Part shown: positions 15,942 through 26,203 of the stretch, piece after piece
Position numbering within the stretch: position 1 is the stretch's first letter
Layout: each line of letters starts with the position of its first letter
Made by a program: the position numbers and the translations under genes
Notes under the pieces: generated by a model
Database searches by the model: none
The model's input: only the letters and a program-made list of their open reading frames with translations
Told to the model about the DNA's origin: nothing
Assembly: GCA_017962415.1 (NCBI GenBank)
Contig: JAGCVK010000081.1
Span: 1-64,000 of the forward strand
Direction: 5' to 3'
Length of the DNA: 64,000 nt
DNA from: Treponema sp.
GTDB taxonomy: Bacteria; Spirochaetota; Spirochaetia; Treponematales; Treponemataceae

Positions 15942-16597
15942 TTCAAGCAAAAAATTTATCAAAATCTTTTTTAACTCCGCGCGGGAAAATTGATGTTCTT
16001 AAAGAACTAAACTTTGAAATTCCAAAGGGCTCGTTTGTTGGAATTACCGGAAAATCAGGTGCGGGAAAAAGCACTTTGCTTTCTATTATTGCAGGGCTTC
16101 AAAAACCAGATTCCGGCAGCCTTTTTGTAAACGAAACCGACCTTTTTTTATTAAATGATAAAAAACTTTGTGCGTTCAGAAATCAAAACATCGGCTTTAT
16201 TTCGCAGGAACAAAGTTTTTTGGAAAATCTTTCGGTTTTAGATAATGTAAGGCTTCCTTTTTTTATTGGCAAAAAAAAGCCTTCGCCAGAAGAATCAAAA
16301 AAAATCACAGAAAGAGCTTTGCAACTTTTGGACTCTTTGGAAATTGCACAACTTGCGCAAAATAATCCGGCAACGCTTTCGGGTGGCGAAAATCACCGTG
16401 TTTTGATTGCACGAGCCTTAATAAACAATCCACAGATTTTGCTTGCAGATGAGCCAACAGATTCTGTAGACCAAAAGCAAACTCAATCAATCATAAAAAT
16501 ATTTCGCCAGTTAGCAGACAAAGGAAAAACAATTTTGATTGCAAGCCACGACAGCGAAGCGCTCAAACTCTGCGATACAAAAATTCAAATCAATTAA
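15938..16597 (+). CDS. LolD/MacB-type ABC ATPase
   Basis: 219-residue ATPase partner of the FtsX-type permease. Walker A GKSGAGKST (about residues 37-45), Q-loop ISQEQSFLENL, signature LSGGENHRVLIARAL and Walker B ILLADEPTDSVD are visible. The signature has an Asn-His pair where Gln-Gln or Gln-Arg is usual. The switch histidine lies in LIASHDSEA. It ends the operon that starts at dyad copy E; a bidirectional terminator follows. Whether the FtsX pair works with the SsuABC-like importer or is an independent exporter is not clear. Confidence 0.86.
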   Translation: MIQAKNLSKSFLTPRGKIDVLKELNFEIPKGSFVGITGKSGAGKSTLLSIIAGLQKPDSGSLFVNETDLFLLNDKKLCAFRNQNIGFISQEQSFLENLSVLDNVRLPFFIGKKKPSPEESKKITERALQLLDSLEIAQLAQNNPATLSGGENHRVLIARALINNPQILLADEPTDSVDQKQTQSIIKIFRQLADKGKTILIASHDSEALKLCDTKIQIN

Positions 16598-16663
16598 ACA
16601 ATGGCGTAAACACAATTTTTTGATTGGCACATTTTTGCTTTGCAAAAACTGCTCAAAATAAAA

Positions 16664-16698
16664 AAAACTTCTCCGGCGTGACAATACGGAGAAGTTTT
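16664..16698. terminator. bidirectional terminator
   Basis: A perfect 12-bp stem AAAACTTCTCCG/CGGAGAAGTTTT lies between the convergent ABC operon and the DUF4832-type gene. Confidence 0.8.
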
Positions 16699-16719
16699 CG
16701 CATAAGCTAAATTACAAAA

Positions 16720-18291
16720 TTAAAGTTTCTTTTCAAATTCTCCAATCTTGTTTGCTTTCAAAGAAGCGTCCCACATATCAGCGTTTGCAAATTCAATAGG
16801 ATAATTTTCTGTTCCCTTATCTGCAACACGCATAAATACTTCGTAAGAGCCTTTTGGCAAATCAAGTTTAGAAATTGTGTAAGATTCCAATTCTTCTTCA
16901 GGATAAACTGAATCAGATTCAGCAGATTCTGCGCTTATAAAATCTCTGATTTCACCAGAAGAAACGATTTCGCCAGTTTCCTTATTTCTAATAAGGAATG
17001 TCACAGCCTTAGTTCTGTGATATGGAAGATTTGCAAAACCATTATTCTGATAAACAATCAAAACTGACATTTTTGAAACATCATCTGGATACTGCAAGAA
17101 ACACTTTTGAACTTCGTAGCGGTAACCCATATTTTTTGCAATATGTTCAAAAACAGTTTCCTCTTCGTTGTATTTTTGATTATAGATTTTTGTAAGAGGT
17201 TCTGTTCGGTTTTCAATATCAAGGTAAGAAAGATGTGTTTTGTACATTTCTTCTGATATTGTGTTTGACTCAATATTATAAGTTCCGCGAAGCTTTCCGC
17301 CAAAAGGAGTGTGATTTGTAAACGGAATCAAGAAATTTACTTCCTTGTCGCGATATTCGCCTTCGTTCAAATATCTATATCCGTTATAAGAACCCATTTT
17401 GTAAGTTCCGTAATCAGAAATTCCTTCGAGATAATCATCATTAAAGATTCCAAGTCTGTAATAATCATCTTTTTCATCTGGCTTATAAGAAGTATATGAA
17501 AGATAAAGCAGTCTTGTTCTATACCATTTTTCAAGGTCAGTTGATTTTTCGTTTGAAATGCAGCGGTAAATATAATCTGGATATCTTACAAGAAGTGGAA
17601 CTGAAGTTCCTCTAAGGCCAGCACAGTAATCATTAATAATCGCAGTTACAATGTAAGGCATTTCTGTCCAACCACCAAACATATCGCACTCAATTGCTGT
17701 AATTACATCTGTATTTGGCTTAAGAGTTTTACAAATAACATCAATCTGTGAGCGCATAATATCATAAAATACTGGATCAGCATCATGGAATTTGTAGCTT
17801 CCAATCAGTTTGTAAAAAGGATTATATTTAAATCTTACAATTGCTGATTTTTCTGACTGTCTTAAATAATCAAAAACTTCATTCAAGAAAGAAAGTTTTG
17901 ATTCTTCAAATGAATCAGTAAAAGCACTAATATCAACAACCAGCTGAATCAAATTGATTTTTAAATTTTCTGCATAACGATAATTGCTTTCAAAAGTTAC
18001 ATCGTTATCAAACCTTTTTAAATCACTTATGATTTTATCAGTATTTAAAACTCCGTCGCTTGGAACTTTTATCGTGTAACTGCGATAAAATCCCATATCC
18101 GGATTGTTAATAATTCGATTATCATCAGCCTTTATTTTCTGATCATATAAAGTACCTTCCTCCCCTTTATCAGATACTCTACTTACAGCTCTGGCTGAGA
18201 TTTCATCAGAGTTTGATTCATTAACAAGGCCCATTTGACAGCTTATTAAAGATAAGCTCAAAACAACAGCAGGTAAAATTTTCTTAATCAT
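16720..18291 (-). CDS. lipoprotein with DUF4874/DUF4832-like domains
   Basis: 523-residue lipoprotein with a signal peptide ending LISC (about residue 18). An N-terminal region beginning NNPDMGFYRSYT resembles DUF4874, a TIM-barrel-like domain often found in secreted proteins of gut and soil bacteria. The C-terminal part resembles DUF4832, a beta-sandwich that includes the GFANLPYHR segment. A carbohydrate-active or surface-binding role is plausible, but no catalytic residues were assigned. It separates the two halves of the sulfur-linked region but has no dyad operator, so it is probably not part of that regulon. AGGGG lies about 9 nt before the start. Confidence 0.72.
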   Translation of the reverse strand: MIKKILPAVVLSLSLISCQMGLVNESNSDEISARAVSRVSDKGEEGTLYDQKIKADDNRIINNPDMGFYRSYTIKVPSDGVLNTDKIISDLKRFDNDVTFESNYRYAENLKINLIQLVVDISAFTDSFEESKLSFLNEVFDYLRQSEKSAIVRFKYNPFYKLIGSYKFHDADPVFYDIMRSQIDVICKTLKPNTDVITAIECDMFGGWTEMPYIVTAIINDYCAGLRGTSVPLLVRYPDYIYRCISNEKSTDLEKWYRTRLLYLSYTSYKPDEKDDYYRLGIFNDDYLEGISDYGTYKMGSYNGYRYLNEGEYRDKEVNFLIPFTNHTPFGGKLRGTYNIESNTISEEMYKTHLSYLDIENRTEPLTKIYNQKYNEEETVFEHIAKNMGYRYEVQKCFLQYPDDVSKMSVLIVYQNNGFANLPYHRTKAVTFLIRNKETGEIVSSGEIRDFISAESAESDSVYPEEELESYTISKLDLPKGSYEVFMRVADKGTENYPIEFANADMWDASLKANKIGEFEKKL

Positions 18292-18455
18292 AGAATAATC
18301 CCCTTTTAGTTTAAGTTTTTTTTGTCACGCTTACTTTTTATTGCAGCCATAAAGTTCAGTAAAACTTAAGATATAAATCATTTTAAGAGGAAAATGTTAC
18401 AAACAAAAGAAATACTTTTTTTATTTTATTTGATTCATTTGATTTTGCCTAAAAG

Positions 18456-19625
18456 CTATTTTAAAGCCTGCTCGAGATCCGCAATTAAATCACCGGCGTT
18501 TTCTATTCCAACTGAAAGGCGAAGCGTTGCCGGTGTAATTCCATTTTTTAAGCGAAGTTCTTCTGGAACATCTGCGTGTGTCTGAGTTGTTGGATAAGTA
18601 ATTAAGGTTTCAACGCCACCAAGACTTTCGGCATATTTTATTAGATTTACTTTTTCCAAAACAGACAAGGCTTTTTGTGTTGTATTTGTGCGAAATGTTA
18701 CCATTGCGCCAAATCCGCGAGACTGTTTTTTCATTATGTTGTAGCCTTGATGTTCTTTTAAGCCCGGATAAATCACAGAAGTAACAGCATTTTGAGTTTT
18801 AAGCCAGTTTGCAATTTTTAAAGCTGAGTCTTGAGCTTTTTGCATTCTAAGGGCAAGCGTTTTTATTCCGCGAAGAACAAGCCAGCTGTCAAAAGCTGAA
18901 AGACCGGCTCCAGTTGTTTTGATTAAAAAGCGCAGCTTTTCTTGAAGTTCGGAACTCTTTACAACAATAAAGCCCGCAAGCGTATCATTGTGGCCGGCAA
19001 GAAATTTTGTTCCGCTGTGAACAACAATGTCGGCACCAAGTTCCAGCGGATTTTGAAAGTACGGCGACATAAATGTATTATCAACTATTAAAAGAATTTT
19101 GTGCTGTTTTGCAATTTTTGCAACCAAAGCTATATCGGTTACGTTCATCATTGGGTTAGTTGGAGTTTCAATATAAATGGCTTTTGTTTCCGGCTGAATT
19201 AATTTTTCGATATCTTCGGTTGAACAATTTGCGCGGGTAAATCTGATTCCATTTTTAGCTGACACATTATCAAACAGTCTGATTGTTCCACCGTACAAAT
19301 CTGAATCAACTATAAGATGTTCTCCCGGCTTAAAAAGTTCCATTAAAAGTGTAATTGCGGCCATTCCAGAAGAAAGTGCAAAAGCATCTACTCCATGCTC
19401 AAGCTGGCACACAACTTTTTCCAGCTGCTCGCGGGTTGGATTTTGCAGGCGCGAATAATCAAAGCCGGTACTCTGGCCAACTGCCGGGTGCGCATAAGTT
19501 GCAGTTTGATAAATTGGAAAACTTAACGAACCGTAGTGATTACACGCAGGTTTTGTGCCGCCAGCAGCTGTTTCTTCCTGAGATTTTTCGAGGTGAACAC
19601 ATTTTGTTTCTACTGATAAAGCCAT
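18456..19625 (-). CDS. cystathionine gamma-synthase/lyase family PLP enzyme
   Basis: Trans-sulfuration (Cys/Met metabolism) PLP enzyme, 389 residues. The PLP lysine is Lys207 in VVHSGTKFLAGHND. SGMAA, the substrate-binding region DLYGGT and the C-terminal LRLSVGIEN are present. At 389 residues it is closer to cystathionine gamma-synthase/lyase than to the 420-430 residue O-acetylhomoserine sulfhydrylases, but the family is known to be flexible. It is the last gene of the nifB-like/nifX-like/nifH operon (3 nt after the second NifX-like gene). A role in using a thiol or sulfide released by the nitrogenase-like enzyme to make methionine or homocysteine is inferred. Confidence 0.85.
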   Translation of the reverse strand: MALSVETKCVHLEKSQEETAAGGTKPACNHYGSLSFPIYQTATYAHPAVGQSTGFDYSRLQNPTREQLEKVVCQLEHGVDAFALSSGMAAITLLMELFKPGEHLIVDSDLYGGTIRLFDNVSAKNGIRFTRANCSTEDIEKLIQPETKAIYIETPTNPMMNVTDIALVAKIAKQHKILLIVDNTFMSPYFQNPLELGADIVVHSGTKFLAGHNDTLAGFIVVKSSELQEKLRFLIKTTGAGLSAFDSWLVLRGIKTLALRMQKAQDSALKIANWLKTQNAVTSVIYPGLKEHQGYNIMKKQSRGFGAMVTFRTNTTQKALSVLEKVNLIKYAESLGGVETLITYPTTQTHADVPEELRLKNGITPATLRLSVGIENAGDLIADLEQALK

Positions 19626-19628
19626 TTT

Positions 19629-20147
19629 TTACTCTCCAAATTTTGTGTAATAGGCTGCAAGTTTTGTAAGAGCTTGTGAAATTGGAAGTTCTATGTCAAA
19701 AACGCTTACGGCGTTTTTTTCGAATTGGCGGCGGACGTTTTGGCCAACTTGAGCCGCTACAATGGCCCGACAATCTAAAAGAAGTTCTACCGCAGGTAAA
19801 ATCGGGCCGGAACCGCCGCCGCACCCACTACCGCACAAAGTTCCACAACCGCCGCAAGCGCTTTCGTTGCCGGTAAACTGGTCGCGGTATTCGCCGCTAA
19901 AGTCGCTGCCGCAAGCGACAAGGGAGCCGCCGTTATCACCACTAAAATTTCTACTGTCACCGGCGTGGGCGCCGCCTCGGCCAGTTTGGTGGGGGGCGGG
20001 GGTTTGGGCGGATTTCGGAGCATTGCGTGCTTCCAGGAATTCAAAGTGGTCGCCACGCAACTCGTAGATTTGGAACTGTGCGGCCTTACCAAAGTGTAAG
20101 TCTATGTTTATTTTATCTGCTGTAGCAATGGCAACTTTGATTGACAT
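19629..20147 (-). CDS. NifX-like protein with Cys/Gly-rich insert
   Basis: Dinitrogenase Fe-Mo-cofactor-binding (NifX/NafY) fold, about 100 residues long in most members but 172 here. The N-terminal strand-loop (residues 1-42, KVAIATADK...DLHFGKAAQFQIYE) and the C-terminal half (117-172, with LLLDCRAIVAAQVG) match the fold. Between them, residues 43-116 form a Gly/Ser/Pro-rich insert with cysteines at 79, 98, 101, 105 and 109, the last four spaced CX2CX3CX3C. The insert region is GC-richer than its surroundings. It may bind or carry a metal cluster, or may be an in-frame insertion of repeat DNA. It lies between nifH and the trans-sulfuration gene. Confidence 0.75.
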   Translation of the reverse strand: MSIKVAIATADKINIDLHFGKAAQFQIYELRGDHFEFLEARNAPKSAQTPAPHQTGRGGAHAGDSRNFSGDNGGSLVACGSDFSGEYRDQFTGNESACGGCGTLCGSGCGGGSGPILPAVELLLDCRAIVAAQVGQNVRRQFEKNAVSVFDIELPISQALTKLAAYYTKFGE

Positions 20148-20159
20148 AAGATCTCCTGG

Positions 20160-20250
20160 GGGCGTTACGGGGCAAAATAGCGAAGCTATTTATCCCCCGT
20201 TAGAAGGGGTAGGCCGCTACGACGTGCGGCCGAGGGGGAGACTTCCCCCA
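20160..20250. repeat. GC-rich intergenic hairpins between nifH and nifX-like
   Basis: This stretch contains AAATAGC-GAA-GCTATTT inside a CGGGG/CCCCG stem, GGCCGC/GCGGCC, and the 18-bp GAGGGGGAGACTTCCCCC (20232-20249) that recurs at 7648-7665 before cysK. It probably affects mRNA stability between the highly expressed nifH and the downstream genes. Confidence 0.55.
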
Positions 20251-20255
20251 CCTTC

Positions 20256-21496
<1,241 letters not shown>

Positions 21497-21504
<8 letters not shown>

Positions 21505-22375
21505 GCGAAAAATTCTCCGTAAAGCCTTCTGCACCGGCTCTAAGATAAAGCATTCTCGAAATATCAGTTTTTCCAGGTATTCCAGCTGCATCTGCCCGGC
21601 AATGATTGCAATGCAAAAACAATTCTATAAACTCGCCGGCCGCTCTTCTTGCAGCTTCTATCTCTGCACAGTTCGGAGTCGGCTCATTACTCAATTTTGC
21701 ACTTGGAATCAAAGGAATTATGTTGTACTTGTCTGCGCCGGCTTCTGCTACTGTTTCTGCAATTTTTGCAATATGATTTCCATTGATTCGCGGAACAAGT
21801 ACTGTGTTCACCTTAACTGTTATTCCAGCCTCAGCAATTTTCCTAATTCCTTCAAGCTGATTTTTTATAAGAATTTTTGCAGCTTCAACACCTTCAATTT
21901 TTTTTCCATGATAGATGATGTATTCATTTAACTGCGCTTCAATTTCAGGATCCACAGCATTCACGGTTACTGTAAGACTGTCGATTCCAGCGGCAATTAT
22001 TTCATCTGCACGCTCAGAAAGCAGCAGCCCGTTTGTACTCATACATTTTATGATGTTTGGAAACTGCTTTCCTATCAAACTGAATGTCTTAAAAGCATTG
22101 TCGCTTGCAAGCGTATCGCCAGGCCCAGCAATGCCCGCAACTTTTATTTCCGGACTAATTTCAAGTGCTTTTCCAACAATTTCAACAGCTTCTTCTGGCT
22201 TTAAAACTTTACCTGTAACTCCAGGCCGATTTTCCGTAACATTAATCGAACGTTCGCAAAACTTGCAGGTAATATTGCAGCCCGGACATACTGGAAGATG
22301 GATTCGACCAGTTGTTGCCCCATGCGAGCCAAAACAAGGATGTTCTTTTGTAAGTTCTGAAAAAGATTTTGGCAT
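21497..22375 (-). CDS. NifB-like radical SAM cofactor enzyme
   Basis: NifB-type enzyme that fuses Fe-S clusters and inserts a carbide to make the [Fe8S9C] precursor of nitrogenase-type cofactors. 292 residues. The radical SAM ligands are Cys33, Cys37 and Cys40 in CNITCKFCER. The extra NifB-type cluster residues are also present: Cys14 in HPCFGSHG and the C-terminal CNHCRADAAG motif. There is no C-terminal NifX domain, but a NifX-like protein is encoded immediately downstream with an 8-nt overlap. It is the first gene of the reverse operon, behind dyad copies C and D. Presence of NifB without NifE/NifN matches what is described for Mar-type systems. Confidence 0.9.
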
Positions 22376-22405
22376 TCAATTTCCCCTGAAGATAAACTGT
22401 TATTT

Positions 22406-22422
22406 CCTATCAAACTAGTAGG
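22406..22422. promoter_or_regulatory. 17-bp dyad operator, copy C
   Basis: CCTATCAAACTAGTAGG fits the consensus CCTACTAA-N-TTAGTAGG. It lies downstream of the nifB-like promoter, between start site and gene. Confidence 0.65.
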
Positions 22423-22433
22423 TAACTATCTGT

Positions 22434-22462
22434 ATATTATTTTTATTTACCTACTTTGTCAA
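22434..22462 (-). promoter_or_regulatory. promoter of the nifB-like operon
   Basis: On the minus strand a consensus TTGACA (22462-22457), a 17-nt spacer and TAATAT (22439-22434) are visible. The -35 lies inside dyad copy D, the same arrangement as at the patB and nifK-like promoters. Confidence 0.65.
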
Positions 22463-22466
22463 TAGG
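22450..22466. promoter_or_regulatory. 17-bp dyad operator, copy D
   Basis: CCTACTTTGTCAATAGG has its right half (GTCAATAGG) identical to that of copy B. It holds the -35 of the nifB-like promoter. The centres of copies C and D are 44 bp apart, against 41 bp for A and B. Confidence 0.7.
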
Positions 22467-22550
22467 TTTTATAAAAAAAAGTTCAAATAAAAAACTTCCA
22501 AAAATATCCTTTTTTGATTAACATATTTTTGATTCGTAAAAAAGCAAAAA

Positions 22551-22578
22551 AAAGCCAGCCCAAAAATGAGCTGGCTTT
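22551..22578 (-). terminator. terminator of ilvD
   Basis: Stem AAAGCCAGC/GCTGGCTTT (left arm ends in an extra C) lies downstream of ilvD on the minus strand, with T-rich sequence after it in that orientation. Confidence 0.7.
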
Positions 22579-22625
22579 CTGATTTTATCTAATTATGCGT
22601 TTACGATATTATTTGCTTTATTTTT

Positions 22626-24311
22626 CTACTCTAAGATAGCACCGCGATCAGCTGAACTTACAAGTTTTGCATAGCGCGCAAGGTAGCCGGTTTTTACTTT
22701 TGGTTCCGGAGCTTTCCATGCAGCACGGCGGCGTTCAAGTTCTTCATCACTTACTTCAAGTGTAATTTTATAATTGTTTATATCGAGCGTAATTAAATCA
22801 CCCTCTTTTACAAGAGCAATTGGGCCGCCAACAGCAGCTTCTGGTGAACAATGCCCCAAAGAAGCTCCTCGTGTTGCACCACTAAAGCGGCCGTCTGTAA
22901 TTAAAGCAACTTCCTTATCAAGCCCCTGACCGGCAAGTGCTGCAGTTACGGCGAGCATTTCGCGCATACCAGGTCCGCCTTTTGGACCTTCATAGCGAAT
23001 AACAACAACGTCGCCGCTTTTAATCTTGCGATTCTGAACAGCGTCCATTGCTTCACTTTCATCGTTGAATACACGAGCTGGGCCTGTGTGTTTCATAAGT
23101 TCTTTTGCACAAGCAGAGCGTTTTACAACAGTTCCGTTTGGCGCAAGATTTCCAAACAAAATTGCAAGTCCACCATTATCGCTAAAAGGATTTTCAATTG
23201 GACGCAAAACTTCCGGATTACGATTTTTTACGTCTTTAATATTTTCTGCAACAGTTTTTCCTGTAACAGTCATAAGCGAAGTATCAATAAGATTTTTCTT
23301 TGCAAGCTCTGCAAGAACTGCCTGAACTCCACCAGCATCATCAAGCTCGCACATAAAAGTATGGCCGGCTGGTGCAAGATGACAAAGATTTGGAGTGCGA
23401 TTTGAAATCTCATTTACAGTATGTAAATCAATAGTCAAACCGGCTTCGTGTGCAATTGCAGGAAGATGAAGCATAGTATTACTAGAACAACCAAGTGCCA
23501 TATCAGCAGCAAGTGCATTTTCAAAGTTTTTCTGTGTAAGCATACAGCGAGCAGTAATTCCGCGTTCAAACATTTCCATAACTTTCATTCCGGCTTTTTT
23601 TGCAAGCGCAATACGGCGGCCACTAACAGCAGGAATTGTTCCGTTTCCAGGAAGACCAAGCCCAATAGATTCTGTAAGACAGTTCATTGAATTTGCTGTA
23701 AACATTCCAGAGCAGGCACCGCAACCAGGGCAGGCAACAGTTTCCATTTCGCGAAGCTGCTCTTGTGTAATACGACCACTTGCCACAGCACCAACAGCTT
23801 CAAACATATCAGTTAAAGAAAGATTTCTTCCGGCATAAGGATTTGAAGCATCGGTTCCAGGCAAATGTCCAGGCATCATAGGGCCGCCACTTACAAAAAC
23901 AGTAGGCAAGTCAAGGCGGGCAGCAGCCATAAGCATTCCCGGAACAATTTTATCGCAGTTAGGAATCATAACAAGAGCATCAAACTGATGTGCTTTTGTC
24001 ATACATTCAATTGAGTCGGCAATAAGTTCGCGGGTAACAAGAGAATATTTCATTCCTTCGTGGCCCATAGCAATACCGTCGCAAACGCCAATTGCAGGAA
24101 ACTCTACAGGAGTTCCACCAGCCATACGAATGCCGGCTTTTACAGCTTCGGCAATGCGGTCAAGTTCAATATGGCCCGGAATAATTTCGTTTTTTGCACA
24201 ACAAACACCAACCAATGGGCGATCAAGTTCTTCATTAGTATAACCCATTGCATAAAACAAAGATCGGTGTGGCGCGCGGGCAACACCTTTTTTAGCGTTA
24301 TCACTTTTCAT
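22626..24311 (-). CDS. ilvD: dihydroxy-acid dehydratase
   Basis: Fe-S dehydratase of valine, leucine and isoleucine synthesis that turns dihydroxy acids into 2-keto acids. 561 residues, the expected length. Conserved cluster-ligand regions [20 protein letters not shown] and [11 protein letters not shown] are intact, as are [10 protein letters not shown] and the C-terminal domain. It lies next to the nifB-like operon on the same strand but upstream of it, with its own terminator between them. It needs SUF-type Fe-S assembly. Citramalate synthase, two genes away, supplies the isoleucine branch. Confidence 0.95.
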   Translation of the reverse strand: MKSDNAKKGVARAPHRSLFYAMGYTNEELDRPLVGVCCAKNEIIPGHIELDRIAEAVKAGIRMAGGTPVEFPAIGVCDGIAMGHEGMKYSLVTRELIADSIECMTKAHQFDALVMIPNCDKIVPGMLMAAARLDLPTVFVSGGPMMPGHLPGTDASNPYAGRNLSLTDMFEAVGAVASGRITQEQLREMETVACPGCGACSGMFTANSMNCLTESIGLGLPGNGTIPAVSGRRIALAKKAGMKVMEMFERGITARCMLTQKNFENALAADMALGCSSNTMLHLPAIAHEAGLTIDLHTVNEISNRTPNLCHLAPAGHTFMCELDDAGGVQAVLAELAKKNLIDTSLMTVTGKTVAENIKDVKNRNPEVLRPIENPFSDNGGLAILFGNLAPNGTVVKRSACAKELMKHTGPARVFNDESEAMDAVQNRKIKSGDVVVIRYEGPKGGPGMREMLAVTAALAGQGLDKEVALITDGRFSGATRGASLGHCSPEAAVGGPIALVKEGDLITLDINNYKITLEVSDEELERRRAAWKAPEPKVKTGYLARYAKLVSSADRGAILE

Positions 24312-24479
24312 AATCTACGTACCTCTTATAATATCAAACAATGTAGTGAACGCAATTGTTTGATAGACGCATTTTTGATTCGTAAAAAAATGCTCAAAAA
24401 TAAAAATGTGAACGAACTAATAATTGCTTTCGCAATTTTTTTAACTCTCTTTAATTGAACAACGCACGGCAGCGTTTTT

Positions 24480-26030
24480 TTACTCATATTTATCGCGAAT
24501 TACAAGTTTTACAAGAGCCTTTGTTTTAATTGAAGCAGAACGACGCTGTTCAGCAAGATCATCTTTCTTCAAACTGATTCTTGCAAGTTCGCAAACTTTC
24601 TTTCCATAATCAGAAAGTTTTGAAGGAGATTCAGCTTCGCAGGCAAGTAAAACATTTTTCTTTGAAATAAAGCTGCGGAAAAATGGAGTAAATTCATCAT
24701 TATCAAGAGGAAGCCCATAAAGCAAAATTATTTTTTTATAATCTTGAATGCGGGCAAAAGTTTTACAGCAGGCAACAAGTTTGCGGCTGAAATTATCATT
24801 TCCCAATTCATCTGGAGCAAGTTTTTCTGCAACAACATAAAGTTCCGGATCTTCTGCAAGTTCACCAGTTGGCGTGCATTCAATAATTGTACTCTTTTCT
24901 ACAGAATCAGTAAGAATCTGCAATTTGCTATCAAGCACTTCAGGATCATCAAGATTTTTCTGTGAAGCAAGCTCTTCTTCTTCATTTTTTTCAAAAAGTT
25001 TTTCAAGTTCTGTATCTGTAATTCCAAGTCCAGCACTTTGATTTGATTCTGACATTACAGACATTGTTTCTGAAATGATTTCAGATTCCTGTTCACTAAT
25101 ACCAACGCCTTCAGAAATTGAACTTCTCTCCTTTTCCTCGCCAAGAATATCAGCAAGCATTGAATCAACAGCATTGTCTTCCATATTTTTTGAATCTCCT
25201 TTTACAGTTGTATCTTTTTCTATATCAAATTCTTCATCACCAGCTCCAATTTCAGAACTGAATGTATCGTCTTCTTCTAAATCATCTTCGTCTGCAATCA
25301 TTACCGGAACTTCATCAACATTTTCGGTAAAGAAAGAAACTGGCTGAGCATTTACGCTATAAGCCTGAACAACAATTTTATCGCCCTCATCAGCTGCCTC
25401 GTAAAGACAACCATCATTTTCGCCAACATAAAAAAGCCCGCCCTCGCCGTCTATTCTGATATTGTGAATAGAAGTACAGCCTTCAAAAGCATCGGGCGCA
25501 ATATATTCAAGCATAGAAGGAAAAACTACACTTTCAAGCGAAGTACAGTTTGCAACCGCTTTTGATTCAATACGAGTTACAGTATTTGGAATCACAAGCG
25601 CTTTTAAAGAACTGCAACCTTCAAAAACACTTTCGGCAAGCACTTTTATACCAGCTCGAAAAGGAATTTCGGGCATAGATTCGCAGTTCTTAAATAATCC
25701 TTCTGGAAAACCGGAAAGTGTATTTGGCATAGTCACTTTTGAAAGCGCCGAGCAGCCAGAAAAAAGGTAAGGCGGCAATTCAGTAATATTTGCAGGTAAC
25801 TTTACAGTTTCAAGAGCCTTTGAATTTTCAAAAAGACAGTTTCCAAGTTCTGTTACAGAATCTGGAAGCGAAATTGATTCATAAGGGCAATTAGAAAAAA
25901 CATCATCATCAATTTTATGCGCTCCGTAAGGAACTCTTCCTGTAAAATCGGTTGAAGTGTCGTCTACCCCAAGAACAATTTTTGAATCTTCTGAATAAAG
26001 CAGCCCGTTTTTCTTAATAAATGACCCCAT
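24480..26030 (-). CDS. BspA-type leucine-rich-repeat protein, apparently cytoplasmic
   Basis: 516-residue protein. Residues about 20-205 contain seven to eight LRR_5/BspA repeats of about 23 residues (pattern: F-C-SL--I--P--L--I). A long acidic Glu/Asp/Ser-rich linker (about 245-385) follows, then a basic C-terminal region of unknown fold (about 400-516). There is no signal peptide or lipobox, which is unusual because BspA-type proteins are normally surface-exposed. The start at MGSFIKKNG has GGAAAA upstream. Function is unknown; a protein-binding scaffold is the safest reading. Confidence 0.78.
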   Translation of the reverse strand: MGSFIKKNGLLYSEDSKIVLGVDDTSTDFTGRVPYGAHKIDDDVFSNCPYESISLPDSVTELGNCLFENSKALETVKLPANITELPPYLFSGCSALSKVTMPNTLSGFPEGLFKNCESMPEIPFRAGIKVLAESVFEGCSSLKALVIPNTVTRIESKAVANCTSLESVVFPSMLEYIAPDAFEGCTSIHNIRIDGEGGLFYVGENDGCLYEAADEGDKIVVQAYSVNAQPVSFFTENVDEVPVMIADEDDLEEDDTFSSEIGAGDEEFDIEKDTTVKGDSKNMEDNAVDSMLADILGEEKERSSISEGVGISEQESEIISETMSVMSESNQSAGLGITDTELEKLFEKNEEEELASQKNLDDPEVLDSKLQILTDSVEKSTIIECTPTGELAEDPELYVVAEKLAPDELGNDNFSRKLVACCKTFARIQDYKKIILLYGLPLDNDEFTPFFRSFISKKNVLLACEAESPSKLSDYGKKVCELARISLKKDDLAEQRRSASIKTKALVKLVIRDKYE

Positions 26031-26203
26031 GCATTTTCCTTAAATAATTGTTAGTTATAATTTTATCACAGGAATTGTGATTTGTCATTTGATAAAAGTA
26101 TTGTTATTTAGAATTTATTATGATTTTTTTAAGCACAAAAAATCAGCTTCGAAAAAAAACTGATTTTTATAAAGCAGCTTTGCAAAAATCAGTTTTACAA
26201 AAA

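Noticed and set aside
19762-20092. Overlapping frames within the NifX-like gene as separate genes
   Set aside because: They result from the GC-rich, stop-poor insert; only the NifX frame has family similarity at both ends.
19629-20147. Frameshift explaining the odd middle of the NifX-like protein
   Set aside because: Both flanking halves are in the same frame, so the insert is in frame.
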